Source of the DNA: Planctomycetota bacterium
GTDB taxonomy: Bacteria; Planctomycetota; PUPC01; JABMSA01; JAUWKK01
Direction of reading: 5' to 3'
NCBI GenBank assembly: GCA_030614245.1
Contig: JAUWKK010000115.1
Location: forward strand, 1 to 7,970
DNA: 7,970 nt
A program made the position numbers and the translations under genes. Below, piece after piece: positions 1-5,931 of the stretch. Position 1 is the first letter of the stretch. Each line of letters starts with the position of its first letter. The notes beneath the pieces were generated by a model that worked only from the letters and a program-made list of their open reading frames with translations, did not search any database and was not told the DNA's origin.

Positions 1-681
1 AGCGTCCGGATGGCTCGTCGGCGGGCAGACGACCGGATCATAGAAGCAGAGCGTCGGCTCCGGATTCGCCGAGCATTCGGTCACGTCTTCCGCCGGGCAC
101 TCCGTCGGAACCTTCGGACATTCCGTAGCTACCGGATCCTGCGGGCATTCCGTGTCTATGATAGGACAGTAAGTGTCCAAGTTGCATTCCGTCGGCGCTT
201 GCTCGCACTCGGTGGGAGCATCCGGATGGCTCGTCGGCTCGCACACGGCTGGATCATACACGCATTCCGTCGGAATCTCGGGGCATTCCGTCGGGATCTT
301 GGGGCATTCCGTAGATACCGGTTCCTTCGGACATTGCGTTTCAAGGAACGGACAGATGGTGTCCATCTCGCACACCGTCGGCTGGTACCGGCACTCGGTC
401 GGAGCAGTCGGGCCGCTAGTCGGCTCGCATTGAGTCGGCTCGCCACTGGGGCATTCCGTCGGCTCTCCGGTGCACTCGGTCGGCTCCCAGTGGCACTCGG
501 TCACATAGCCGACGTTCGAACAGACAGTGGGATCGAATATGCACTCGGTCACAGACCCTAAGCCTGAGCACGACGTCGGGAATTCAACACATTCCGTCTG
601 GCCCATCGAGCACCAAGTGGGGTCAAATTCACATTGCGTCATGAACCCCTGGCGCGCGCAATACGTGGGCTCAGCGGCGCA
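1..681 (-). repeat. Nested cysteine-repeat array within the PTEC protein gene
   Basis: The basic unit is about 21 nt (7 residues ending in Cys, often x-x-x-P-T-E-C). Above it is a longer unit that starts at PTSxPxAPTEC and recurs at residues 119, 181 and 253, giving steps of 62 and 72 residues. Within the longer unit the Cys spacing order is nearly conserved: 7,6,7,9,7,7,7,12 and then 7,6,7,9,7,8,9,7. At DNA level tccggatggctcgtcgg is identical at 5-21 and 221-237, a 216-bp step. The second Cys pair of each unit reads YxPxVC or similar. The array continues past the left edge. Confidence 0.85.
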
Positions 682-777
682 TTCCGTCGGCTCCGCCGGC
701 TGCATCGTCGGCTCTTGGCAGAAAGCAAAGCCCGAGGCAAAAGTCACCAGCAAACATGCAAACATCAAGCGCTTCAT
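1..777 (-). CDS. Secreted cysteine-rich 'PTEC' repeat protein (3' end beyond window)
   Basis: The minus-strand frame from ATG at 777 stays open for 259 codons and leaves the window without a stop. Residues 1-20 form a signal peptide: MKR, then a hydrophobic core (LMFACLLVTFASGFAF), with possible cleavage after Ala18 or near Cys20. The rest is low-complexity sequence rich in Pro, Thr, Glu and Cys. It has 29 Cys between residues 33 and 251, 16 of them in Thr-Glu-Cys and 9 in Pro-Thr-Glu-Cys. Of 28 Cys-Cys intervals, 16 are exactly 7 residues; the others are 6, 8, 9 or 12. Lysine is nearly absent and Glu is abundant. AAGGAG lies 7 nt before the ATG, which fixes the start. I do not recognise the family. 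An exported, disulfide-linked or metal-binding envelope or fibre protein is the natural inference. Plus-strand frames over this region are antisense shadows. Confidence 0.85.
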   Translation of the reverse strand, partial: MKRLMFACLLVTFASGFAFCQEPTMQPAEPTECAAEPTYCARQGFMTQCEFDPTWCSMGQTECVEFPTSCSGLGSVTECIFDPTVCSNVGYVTECHWEPTECTGEPTECPSGEPTQCEPTSGPTAPTECRYQPTVCEMDTICPFLETQCPKEPVSTECPKIPTECPEIPTECVYDPAVCEPTSHPDAPTECEQAPTECNLDTYCPIIDTECPQDPVATECPKVPTECPAEDVTECSANPEPTLCFYDPVVCPPTSHPDA

Positions 778-784
778 GGCAATA

Positions 785-790
785 CTCCTT
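785..790 (-). promoter_or_regulatory. Ribosome binding site of the PTEC protein, inside a small hairpin
   Basis: On the minus strand AAGGAG stands 7 nt before the ATG at 777, a near-ideal Shine-Dalgarno site. It overlaps a perfect inverted repeat, ATACTC-GAAAG-GAGTAT (798 to 782). Part of the site is in the loop and part in the 3' arm. The stem is only 6 bp and A/T-rich, so it may tune rather than block translation. Confidence 0.7.
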
Positions 791-1230
791 TCGAGTATCC
801 GGGCCTTGTGCGGTCATGCGATAGTGCACGATGCACACAAAACTTAAACTATTGTTACTCCATCACTTACGTCGCCTGCCGTTTCCAGGCGGACGTTCAC
901 TGTGTCATCGAGAGCTTTAGGATTTGCCGAGAAGGTTATCCAAATGGTTTCTAATAAAGCACTTAGGCCCACTCGCCATACCCATATCTCTCCTCCATTG
1001 CATGCATTTTACGTGCAAACGCTATGCCACGGAATGCAACGAGCGGCTAAGAAAGCAGCTCCGAGGGCGCTAACCTTTTATGCCGTAGTGATTTATGGTG
1101 ATTGAGCGTTTTTTTCGCAAAGGCTGCGCTTCTTGGTGCGTCACCGAAGAATGTTGCTTTTCCTAAACACTTGTATGGTCGGAGCGACCGAAAAAGCAAG
1201 CGTAACTAATTGTAACGCAAGAGTTTCCGA

Positions 1231-1279
1231 TGCATGGTGCAAATTTTGGACATGCATTACAAAATATCACCATTTTGTA
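1231..1279. repeat. Two adjacent perfect inverted repeats
   Basis: TGCATG (1231-1236) pairs with CATGCA (1251-1256) across 14 nt. Immediately after it, TACAAAAT (1258-1265) pairs with ATTTTGTA (1272-1279) across 6 nt. They lie about 160 nt downstream of the ABC ATPase stop on the minus strand and could mark the 3' end of that transcript. Neither stem is GC-rich or followed by a clear T tract, so a standard intrinsic terminator is not supported. They could also be protein-binding sites. Confidence 0.45.
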
Positions 1280-1368
1280 GCAAGGTTTCCGTGACTTTAC
1301 GGGTTCTGAGGCTCTTCGTGTCGCTGAGGCTTGCGTGACGGATTGCCGGCCTGAACGCATTGAAGAAG

Positions 1369-1440
1369 GGCCAGTCCCCTACAATTAAATAATGCGTTTT
1401 GGCATCGTCCGCAGGGCGCGCTCGACGGGAAAGACTGGCC
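1369..1440. repeat. Spaced 8-bp inverted repeat at the end of the ABC operon
   Basis: GGCCAGTC (1369-1376) and GACTGGCC (1433-1440) are exact inverted copies 56 nt apart. The right arm touches the stop codon of the ABC ATPase gene. This could form the base of a 3' untranslated stem or be chance; no T tract follows on the minus strand. Confidence 0.3.
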
Positions 1441-2387
1441 TATTGAACCAGGCCCTTAGTGAGCTTCATGAAAATGGTCTCCAGGCTGATACGCTCTTCG
1501 CGATAAAACGTGATAGGAATCTGTCGGCTGGCGAGGAGTGTCGAGATGTGCGCGGCAGACGGCACCTCGGCGGAAAGGCGCACCCTGAGGTAGCCGTCCT
1601 CGTGTTCTACGGCTTCGACGAACCGATCCGCCGAGAGCAGATCGACGGCGCGTTCGAGTGAATTGGGGCCTTCGACGCCCACAAGCAGCGTCGAGCCGCC
1701 TCCGACGCGCTCGATCGTCTCTTCGATCGAGCCGCTGTAGAGCAGCTTGCCCTTCTCGATGATGCCGATCTTGTTGCACAGCTCTTCGAGTTCGGAGAGG
1801 ATATGCGACGAGATGAGGATCGTCTTGCCCATTCGCTGGAGTTCCTTGAGGAGCTCGCGGATTTCAATGCGTGCTCGGGGATCGAGCCCCGACGCCGGCT
1901 CGTCGAGCAGGAGTACCTGCGGGTCATGCACGAGCACGCGCGCCAGCCCCAGCCGCTGCTGCATCCCGCGCGAGAGCGAGAGCACCGGCATGTTCTTCCG
2001 CTCGTGAAGATCGGTGAGCATCAGGACGTCGTCGACGATAGACCGGCGACGCTTTCCCTTGATCTTATACGCCGCCGCGAAGAACTCGAGGTACTCGTCC
2101 ACGCTCATGTTTTCGTACACCCCGAAGGAGTCGGGCACATAGCCGATGAGCGACTTGATCCTGGTGATCTCGAAGCGATGTCCTCGTATGGAATAGCCGC
2201 CGATCCGGGCATCGCCCGACGTCGGCTGCAAGAGCGTCGCGAGCATGCGTATCGTGGTTGTCTTGCCGGCTCCGTTAGGCCCGATGAAGCCGAAGACGTC
2301 GCCTTCTTCGATCGCCAGATCGAGGCGCTGCACGGCGCCGGTGGGGCCGTAGGTCTTGCGGAGTTTCTCGGTCTCGATCATTGCCAT
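1440..2387 (-). CDS. ABC transporter ATP-binding protein (ABC-2 export type)
   Basis: The 315-residue protein is a complete nucleotide-binding subunit. Walker A is GPNGAGKTT (36-44), the signature is LSRGMQQRL (138-146), Walker B is VLLLDEP (158-164), the D-loop is SGLD (166-169) and the H-loop is His195. In the Q-loop region (YVPDSFGVYENMSV, from 83) Asp stands where many ABC proteins have Gln; I recall this form from the ABC-2 type ATPases close to drug- and polysaccharide-export subunits. Residues 225-315 form the C-terminal extension typical of that group. The start at 2387 is chosen because GGAGG lies 7 nt upstream; a second ATG at 2381 would give an ATGA overlap with the preceding stop. 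The gene overlaps the upstream gene by 10 nt, so they are co-transcribed and probably translationally coupled. The permease it should energise is not in the window. Confidence 0.93.
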   Translation of the reverse strand: MAMIETEKLRKTYGPTGAVQRLDLAIEEGDVFGFIGPNGAGKTTTIRMLATLLQPTSGDARIGGYSIRGHRFEITRIKSLIGYVPDSFGVYENMSVDEYLEFFAAAYKIKGKRRRSIVDDVLMLTDLHERKNMPVLSLSRGMQQRLGLARVLVHDPQVLLLDEPASGLDPRARIEIRELLKELQRMGKTILISSHILSELEELCNKIGIIEKGKLLYSGSIEETIERVGGGSTLLVGVEGPNSLERAVDLLSADRFVEAVEHEDGYLRVRLSAEVPSAAHISTLLASRQIPITFYREERISLETIFMKLTKGLVQ

Positions 2388-4417
2388 TCGCTGTCCTCCG
2401 GCAGCATGTCGGTAACGTCGATTCGGAGAATGCAGTCGGCTCCTCTTGCTTTCCTGGGCTGTTTGCCTGAGAAGGTCAGGTTGAGCATGGGCTTTCGTGG
2501 GGTTACGATGAGATAGACCCGCCCGCGCTCGACGTTGCGGCGCAGGCTGAGCTCCGTGGGCAGCCCCTGTACATCGAGTTTCTTTTTCTTCTCGAGGTCG
2601 GTATTGGCCGGCCCGAACGACAGCCATTGAAGCAGTCTTGGGCCATCGTGTCTTTCAGAGCGCGAGGCGTTCTCGATCCTGTCCAGCCACGCCTTGAAGG
2701 ACTGGGAGCGGCTTGGCCGGGCGGCTCTGACGGCCTCAGCGGCATTCTGCGCAGTGATGTCGGCCAACCCCTTGCGCCCCCTCCAGGAGACGATGCTGCA
2801 CTCCCTCAGGCCGCCGCACATCTGTATTACGTGCTGGATGCGTGCCTCGGGGGATGCGGCCGGCGCGCAGTCTTCCACGATCCATTTGCAGCAGATGCGC
2901 TTGGGCGTCCAGATTTTCATCGCGAGCGTGACGGCGGGGCCGTCCTGGGTCATGCGGACGGTGGGCGGGCGCTGTTCGCCGCTGCCGCCGACGAGCGCGA
3001 TGCGGCAATTCGGCTGGTCTACGGCGAGTTCATACCTGCCCGCTCCCGGCGAGAGGGCGACACTGTGGGACGTTCCGCGCATTGTGTTTGTGGTCGGCGA
3101 GAAGTCCACCACCGACAGCGATTTCGCCGTAAGGGCGGCGGACCGCCCGAAGTAGCTGACGGTATACGTGAATGCAGTGAACGCACTGACGATGACGGCA
3201 AAGGTGAGCAGGCTGTAGTGAAACTTCCTGATCTTGCGCAGGAAGATGTAATCGAGCGGCCCTATTGCCAGGCAGAAGAGCAGTAGGATGCCGATGGCTC
3301 CGGCGAGCGGCATCGGCTTGCCGGCGATGTCCCGCAGGTGCCTGGTGATCCGGCTCTCCGGATCGAGGGTGTCCCGGGGGCGCAGAGGCGAGAAACTGCC
3401 CCAGATATCCGAGCGTGCGCATAGGAGCTTCGACCAGACGGTATCCGGATTCTTCTCGTTGGGCTTGGGCAACTGTTTGGATGCCGGATTGAAACCGATG
3501 AATCCGACCCACCCATCTCCGAGCGGTTTCCTGACGGCGAGCGGCCGGCCCCCGCTCGTGCTGAGGAGCACGTGGGGCAGGCTTTCAGCCTGCCAATGCA
3601 ATGAATCAGCAGCCTGGAAAGGCTGCTCCACGTTTTTCGGCGTCATATTCGCCACGAAGAGGCGCTCTTTCACCTGAGTGTAAACTTTGAATCTGTTCCA
3701 CATCAGTTTCGGACTCTCGAGCCACCGCCCCGACGAGACATCAACGGGCAGCAGTTTGTTGAGCACGCTGCCGCTGTCCCAGAATCGCGAGGTACCGATA
3801 CCGTAGAGCTCGCCGCCCATTCTCACCCACTTGATCAGCGCCTGGTATTGAGATTCATTGAGGTCGCTCAGATCAGCCCCGAAGACGACGAGCACGCTGA
3901 TGGCATCGTATCCGGGCCAATCTCGCGGCAGGTCCTGCGGCTCGACACTGACGGTCTCCCATCCGCCGTGCAATCGCCCTTGCAGGCCGACCTTCCAGTC
4001 ACCGACAATCGCGATGACGCGCGTTGATCTCTTGACCCTAAACTCTGGCCTGGCGGGCTTTACGATGTCCTTGTCCGTGCCTTCGCGGACGAGCCGCACC
4101 GTCAGGTCATCCAGCTCTCCGGTCCCATCGCACCAGAAGTTCATGGGAACGACGCCCTTGAAGCCCTTCCCGATCAGCATCGGAGTGCGATACCTGATCG
4201 TACTGCCGCCCCTGCGGACTTCGAGCACGATCTCGACGCGGACGTCCTCGCGGAAGTTGGATATCTCAACCCCCAGAGGGCACCACCGATCCGCGAAGCA
4301 GGCTGAATTAAACCCGGCAGAGGCTGCAAGCGTAATCACGCCCTCGCCGCCCGCCGCCGTCCCCAACGGCACGCACAACATCGCCACGATAAGCAACAAC
4401 CTGCAGTTTCTCATCAT
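2378..4417 (-). CDS. Membrane-anchored extracytoplasmic protein, putative partner of the ABC ATPase
   Basis: The 679-residue protein starts with a signal peptide (MMRNCRLLLIVAMLCVPLGTA). A large extracytoplasmic part follows to about residue 370. Residues about 178-208 (VLVVFGADLSDL through GGELYGIG) look like a Rossmann-type or GATase1-like segment of the kind seen in such export-associated proteins. Two membrane helices follow (about 371-388 and 400-423), joined by a basic loop, FLRKIRKF. This places the loop inside and the C-terminal 250 residues outside. The IGPLDYIFLRK motif resembles the 'GP-N/D-Y/F' turn of uncharacterised proteins encoded beside ABC-2 ATPases. The start at ATG 4417 is set by the promoter just upstream; a frame start at 4468 would lie upstream of the promoter. 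Residues about 262-283 come from an inserted palindromic repeat. Exact function is unknown; a role with the ATPase in export or envelope assembly is inference from the gene overlap. Confidence 0.8.
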   Translation of the reverse strand: MMRNCRLLLIVAMLCVPLGTAAGGEGVITLAASAGFNSACFADRWCPLGVEISNFREDVRVEIVLEVRRGGSTIRYRTPMLIGKGFKGVVPMNFWCDGTGELDDLTVRLVREGTDKDIVKPARPEFRVKRSTRVIAIVGDWKVGLQGRLHGGWETVSVEPQDLPRDWPGYDAISVLVVFGADLSDLNESQYQALIKWVRMGGELYGIGTSRFWDSGSVLNKLLPVDVSSGRWLESPKLMWNRFKVYTQVKERLFVANMTPKNVEQPFQAADSLHWQAESLPHVLLSTSGGRPLAVRKPLGDGWVGFIGFNPASKQLPKPNEKNPDTVWSKLLCARSDIWGSFSPLRPRDTLDPESRITRHLRDIAGKPMPLAGAIGILLLFCLAIGPLDYIFLRKIRKFHYSLLTFAVIVSAFTAFTYTVSYFGRSAALTAKSLSVVDFSPTTNTMRGTSHSVALSPGAGRYELAVDQPNCRIALVGGSGEQRPPTVRMTQDGPAVTLAMKIWTPKRICCKWIVEDCAPAASPEARIQHVIQMCGGLRECSIVSWRGRKGLADITAQNAAEAVRAARPSRSQSFKAWLDRIENASRSERHDGPRLLQWLSFGPANTDLEKKKKLDVQGLPTELSLRRNVERGRVYLIVTPRKPMLNLTFSGKQPRKARGADCILRIDVTDMLPEDSEWQ
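2395..2399 (-). promoter_or_regulatory. Ribosome binding site of the ABC ATPase, inside the upstream gene
   Basis: GGAGG on the minus strand lies 7 nt before ATG 2387 and within the last codons of the 679-residue protein gene. It decides the start: the longer frame beginning at 2627 would overlap the upstream gene by 250 nt and adds about 80 Arg/Pro-rich residues with no ABC character. Confidence 0.75.
3570..3633. repeat. Palindromic dispersed repeat inside a coding region (copy 1)
   Basis: Arms 3570-3593 and 3609-3633 are inverted copies with about three mismatches and one gap, around a 15-nt centre. Each arm is also a perfect hairpin by itself: GCAGGCT-TTC-AGCCTGC (3577-3593) and GCAGCCT-GGAA-AGGCTGC (3609-3626). 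It aligns over its whole length, including the ATGAAT centre, with copy 2 near 5968-6021, read on the opposite strand. The two share GCAGCCTGGAAAGGC exactly. On the minus strand this copy is read in frame as NVEQPFQAADSL followed by HWQAESLPHV. Confidence 0.85.
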
Positions 4418-4424
4418 ACATTTT

Positions 4425-4453
4425 ATTGTATCGCCTATTGGTGACATCGTCAA
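4425..4453 (-). promoter_or_regulatory. Sigma70-type promoter of the ABC operon, probably giving a leaderless mRNA
   Basis: On the minus strand, TTGACG (4453-4448), a 17-nt spacer and TACAAT (4430-4425). The ATG at 4417 begins 8 nt after the -10 box, which is where transcription should start, and there is no Shine-Dalgarno site. The first gene is therefore probably translated from a leaderless transcript. Confidence 0.7.
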
Positions 4454-4504
4454 TGACAAAGAGAGCAATGATGCCAGGAAAGTGCGTTTCGTTGATCCGG
4501 GCGC

Positions 4505-4533
4505 TTGATTTAGCTGACTGGCACGGATAATAT
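4505..4533 (+). promoter_or_regulatory. Sigma70-type promoter of the 204-residue membrane protein
   Basis: TTGATT (4505-4510), a 17-nt spacer and TAATAT (4528-4533). The predicted start near 4540 leaves about a 40-nt leader before ATG 4581. It is divergent from the ABC-operon promoter, with 51 nt between the two -35 boxes, so a shared regulator could act on both. Confidence 0.7.
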
Positions 4534-4580
4534 CCTAAGCCTGAAGCGTCCATTCGCGATGATCCCGGCGGTGAGAGGAT

Positions 4581-5195
4581 ATGTCAGTGGGTTATCAACG
4601 TTGGCTGCCGGTGCGGGTTGCGGTCTATATGCTGGTGTGTGCGCTGATGCTGCTGGCGGTTGTCCACGGCGTGCAGGCATACGGCCCTCGGCGCATTCTG
4701 CGGGAGAACGGCGTCCTGGAATGCATTCAGATATCGCTGCTGGCCATCACTGCGGGCATGCTGTTTCTGAGGGCGCGTCGTGCTGGTGGGCCGGGCCGGG
4801 CGTTCTGGCTGCTCCTGGCAACGCTTGCCCTTGTCGGGTGCATGCGTGAAATGGACGTGGTTCTCGAAGACCTCGGCTCGCGTTTCCTCAGAAAGAGAGT
4901 GCCGTATATCCTCTGTGCGCTTGCGCTTAGCTACTGTATCGCCAGGCGCCAGGCCGTGATCGATGAGATTCGCTCGTTCATGACGCGGCCGGTTGCAACG
5001 CTGATGGTGATTGGCGCGATGGTGGTGTTATGGGGGGAGTTCCTGGGCCACCGGCAGCTTTGGAAGAGCTTCGGGCGCTGGTATGACTCAGGCATGGCCA
5101 AGCGCCTGGTAGAGGAGGGACTCGAGGCATGCGGCTATGTGCTCATCCTGGCCGGCTGCGTCGAGGAGAACATACTCGACTGGTGGAAAAGATGA
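4581..5195 (+). CDS. Multi-pass inner-membrane protein, unknown function
   Basis: I do not recognise the family. The 204-residue protein has about six hydrophobic segments, near residues 11-31, 45-64, 72-87, 105-120, 136-152 and 180-196. Short charged stretches separate them. Conserved-looking acidic elements stand at the membrane borders: CMREMDVVLEDLG after the third segment and EEGLEACGYVLILAGCVEE around the last. Patterns of this kind (R-E-x-D, E-E-x-x-E) occur in small uncharacterised bacterial membrane proteins. The ATG at 4581 follows GGTGAG by about 5 nt; a GTG at 4587 sits 8 nt after GAGAGG and is a possible alternative start. It has its own promoter and is transcribed alone. No enzyme signature is visible. 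Confidence 0.75.
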   Translation: MSVGYQRWLPVRVAVYMLVCALMLLAVVHGVQAYGPRRILRENGVLECIQISLLAITAGMLFLRARRAGGPGRAFWLLLATLALVGCMREMDVVLEDLGSRFLRKRVPYILCALALSYCIARRQAVIDEIRSFMTRPVATLMVIGAMVVLWGEFLGHRQLWKSFGRWYDSGMAKRLVEEGLEACGYVLILAGCVEENILDWWKR

Positions 5196-5324
5196 ATACC
5201 TGCACTATTCACTCTCAGCTCCACCGGCTTGGAGATCAACCCGACGGCGCCCATTGCACGCTTCATCGAGACGCTGAAGCGCACGCCACAAGGACGCGGT
5301 TTTCAAGGGGAGCGAGACGAAGAG
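5196..5324. other. Short gap between convergent genes
   Basis: This separates the membrane protein stop from the 3' end of the sialidase fragment. A 7-bp stem, CGCTTCA (5259-5265) with TGAAGCG (5275-5281), is present. It has no T tract on either side, so a terminator is only weakly suggested. In the frame of the upstream gene, after its stop, the segment can be read as TGLEINPTAPIARFIETLK. This has natural-looking composition but no start or match that I can name. Confidence 0.3.
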
Positions 5325-5642
5325 TCATCGCTTATCTTTGCCGTCGGTCAACCACTCCAGGGTGAATCGGGCGAAGGTGATCTTTCTGTAGCCGTCCCGC
5401 TCGTAGAGGCAGCCAATGGTTCCGTCGGGCAGCACGACGAGATCTGAATAGGCCGCCGAGCCCCTGTAGATCACCTTGGCCACAGGCCAGGTCTTTCCCT
5501 CGTCATAAGTAACGCGAACCGTCATGTTGCTGCGTCCGCGGCCGGAGATCTGGGTCAGGTACATACTGACCCCCTGGTATCCGTCTTCAATGCATGGGGC
5601 CGGGTGTTCTGGGAGCGGTGGTAGGGGTATAGAGGGGCGGCC
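5325..5642 (-). pseudogene. C-terminal remnant of a sialidase (BNR/Asp-box, GH33-like)
   Basis: The minus-strand frame encodes NMTVRVTYDEGKTWPVAKV, an Asp-box type motif. It continues with a segment typical of the last blade of bacterial sialidases (SAAYSDLVVLPDGTIGCLYE) and the ending ITFARFTLEWLTDG, then TGA at 5325-5327. Whole sialidases of this type have roughly 350 residues or more; only about 80 remain. The N-terminal blades and catalytic residues are missing. Upstream the frame stays open to a TAA at 5643-5645, but residues before QISGRGRSN (such as PLPPLPEHP) do not look like sialidase. The break therefore lies near 5555-5600. An intact parent would cleave sialic acid from glycans outside the cell; this fragment cannot. 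Confidence 0.75.
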
Positions 5643-5816
5643 TTACGCGGCCTTTCGCACGGGGCTGCGCATCAGGTCCCTCCGATTCTGCATCACTCGG
5701 CCCAGGGCCTTTGCGAGCATTACGGCGAGCGCCAGGCCGCAACGAAACGCCATCTTTTTCAGGCCTTCTCGGTTCAGGTTTCGTTTTGACCAGATTATAC
5801 CAGGGCAGGTCGCCAT
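5643..5816 (-). pseudogene. Short remnant ORF, perhaps the C-terminal end of a transposase
   Basis: A 57-codon frame (MATCPGIIWSKRNLN, then GLKKMAFRCGLALAVMLAKA and LMRSPVRKAA) ends at a TAA in the same frame as the sialidase fragment that follows. The pattern of a hydrophobic helix and then a basic tail ending MRS-V-AA reminds me of the tails of some DDE transposases, but I cannot confirm this. Its end lies where the sialidase gene breaks, which fits an insertion or rearrangement. Upstream codons of the same frame run through repeat DNA and do not look like protein. Confidence 0.3.
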
Positions 5817-5892
5817 TTTCGCTGGGGGTAAATCAGATTCTTGTCGGCCCTGACGCCACCACCTCGCGCCGGCCCTCACGAGCCGCCCCCCA

Positions 5893-5931
5893 GGGTAAAG
5901 ACTTTTCTTGCCTGCCCGCACTTCCTTACCC
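5893..5931. repeat. Inverted repeat with GGGTAA/TTACCC ends
   Basis: GGGTAAAGA (5893-5901) and TCCTTACCC (5923-5931) are inverted copies with one mismatch. The 21-nt centre contains cttgcctgcccgc. AAAGACTT occurs here at 5897-5904 and again at 5934-5941. Its position among other repeats suggests a small dispersed element; no second copy is in the window. Confidence 0.45.

Larger units (their letters stand above)
778..1439. other. Gene-free stretch between the PTEC protein and the ABC operon
   Basis: These 662 nt hold no frame that looks like a real protein; the short frames lack ribosome binding sites and have unnatural composition. The stretch must contain the promoter of the PTEC gene, but I found no convincing -35/-10 pair on the minus strand. 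It also receives the 3' end of the ABC operon. It contains a 5-bp hairpin (GTGCA-CGA-TGCAC, 824-836), an imperfect stem (1130-1151), two adjacent hairpins (1231-1279) and a widely spaced inverted repeat (1369-1440). Base composition is more A/T-rich than in the flanking genes. Confidence 0.6.

Noticed and set aside
1..680. CRISPR-like regular repetition
   Set aside because: The 21-nt periodicity follows codons and degenerates at synonymous positions; there are no identical repeats with unique spacers.
739..777. Lipoprotein signal with Cys20 as the lipidated residue
   Set aside because: The residues before Cys20 are FAF, not a usual lipobox (L-A/S-G/A-C), so a standard secretory signal is preferred.
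10..847. Several plus-strand frames of 86-183 residues rich in Arg/His/Ser ('HSVG' and 'AFRR' patterns)
   Set aside because: They are antisense readings of the cysteine-repeat gene. The minus strand has the signal peptide, the ribosome binding site and the regular Cys pattern.
902..1105. Plus-strand frame of 67 residues
   Set aside because: It has no ribosome binding site, its composition is not protein-like and it lies in a gene-free A/T-richer stretch.
1106..1160. Rho-independent terminator near the T7 run at 1109-1115
   Set aside because: No stable GC-rich stem precedes the T run on the plus strand, and on the minus strand the run is of A, so neither orientation fits.
1163..1360. Minus-strand frame of 65 residues with six Cys
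   Set aside because: There is no Shine-Dalgarno site before its start. The frame crosses the two inverted repeats and has no recognisable domain.
2388..2627. N-terminal extension of the ABC ATPase to 395 residues
   Set aside because: The extra 80 residues overlap the upstream gene and are Arg/Pro-rich shadow sequence; the ribosome binding site supports ATG 2387.
1803..3286. Plus-strand frames of 237 and 219 residues
   Set aside because: They lie opposite the ABC ATPase and the 679-residue protein, both of which have clear motifs on the minus strand.
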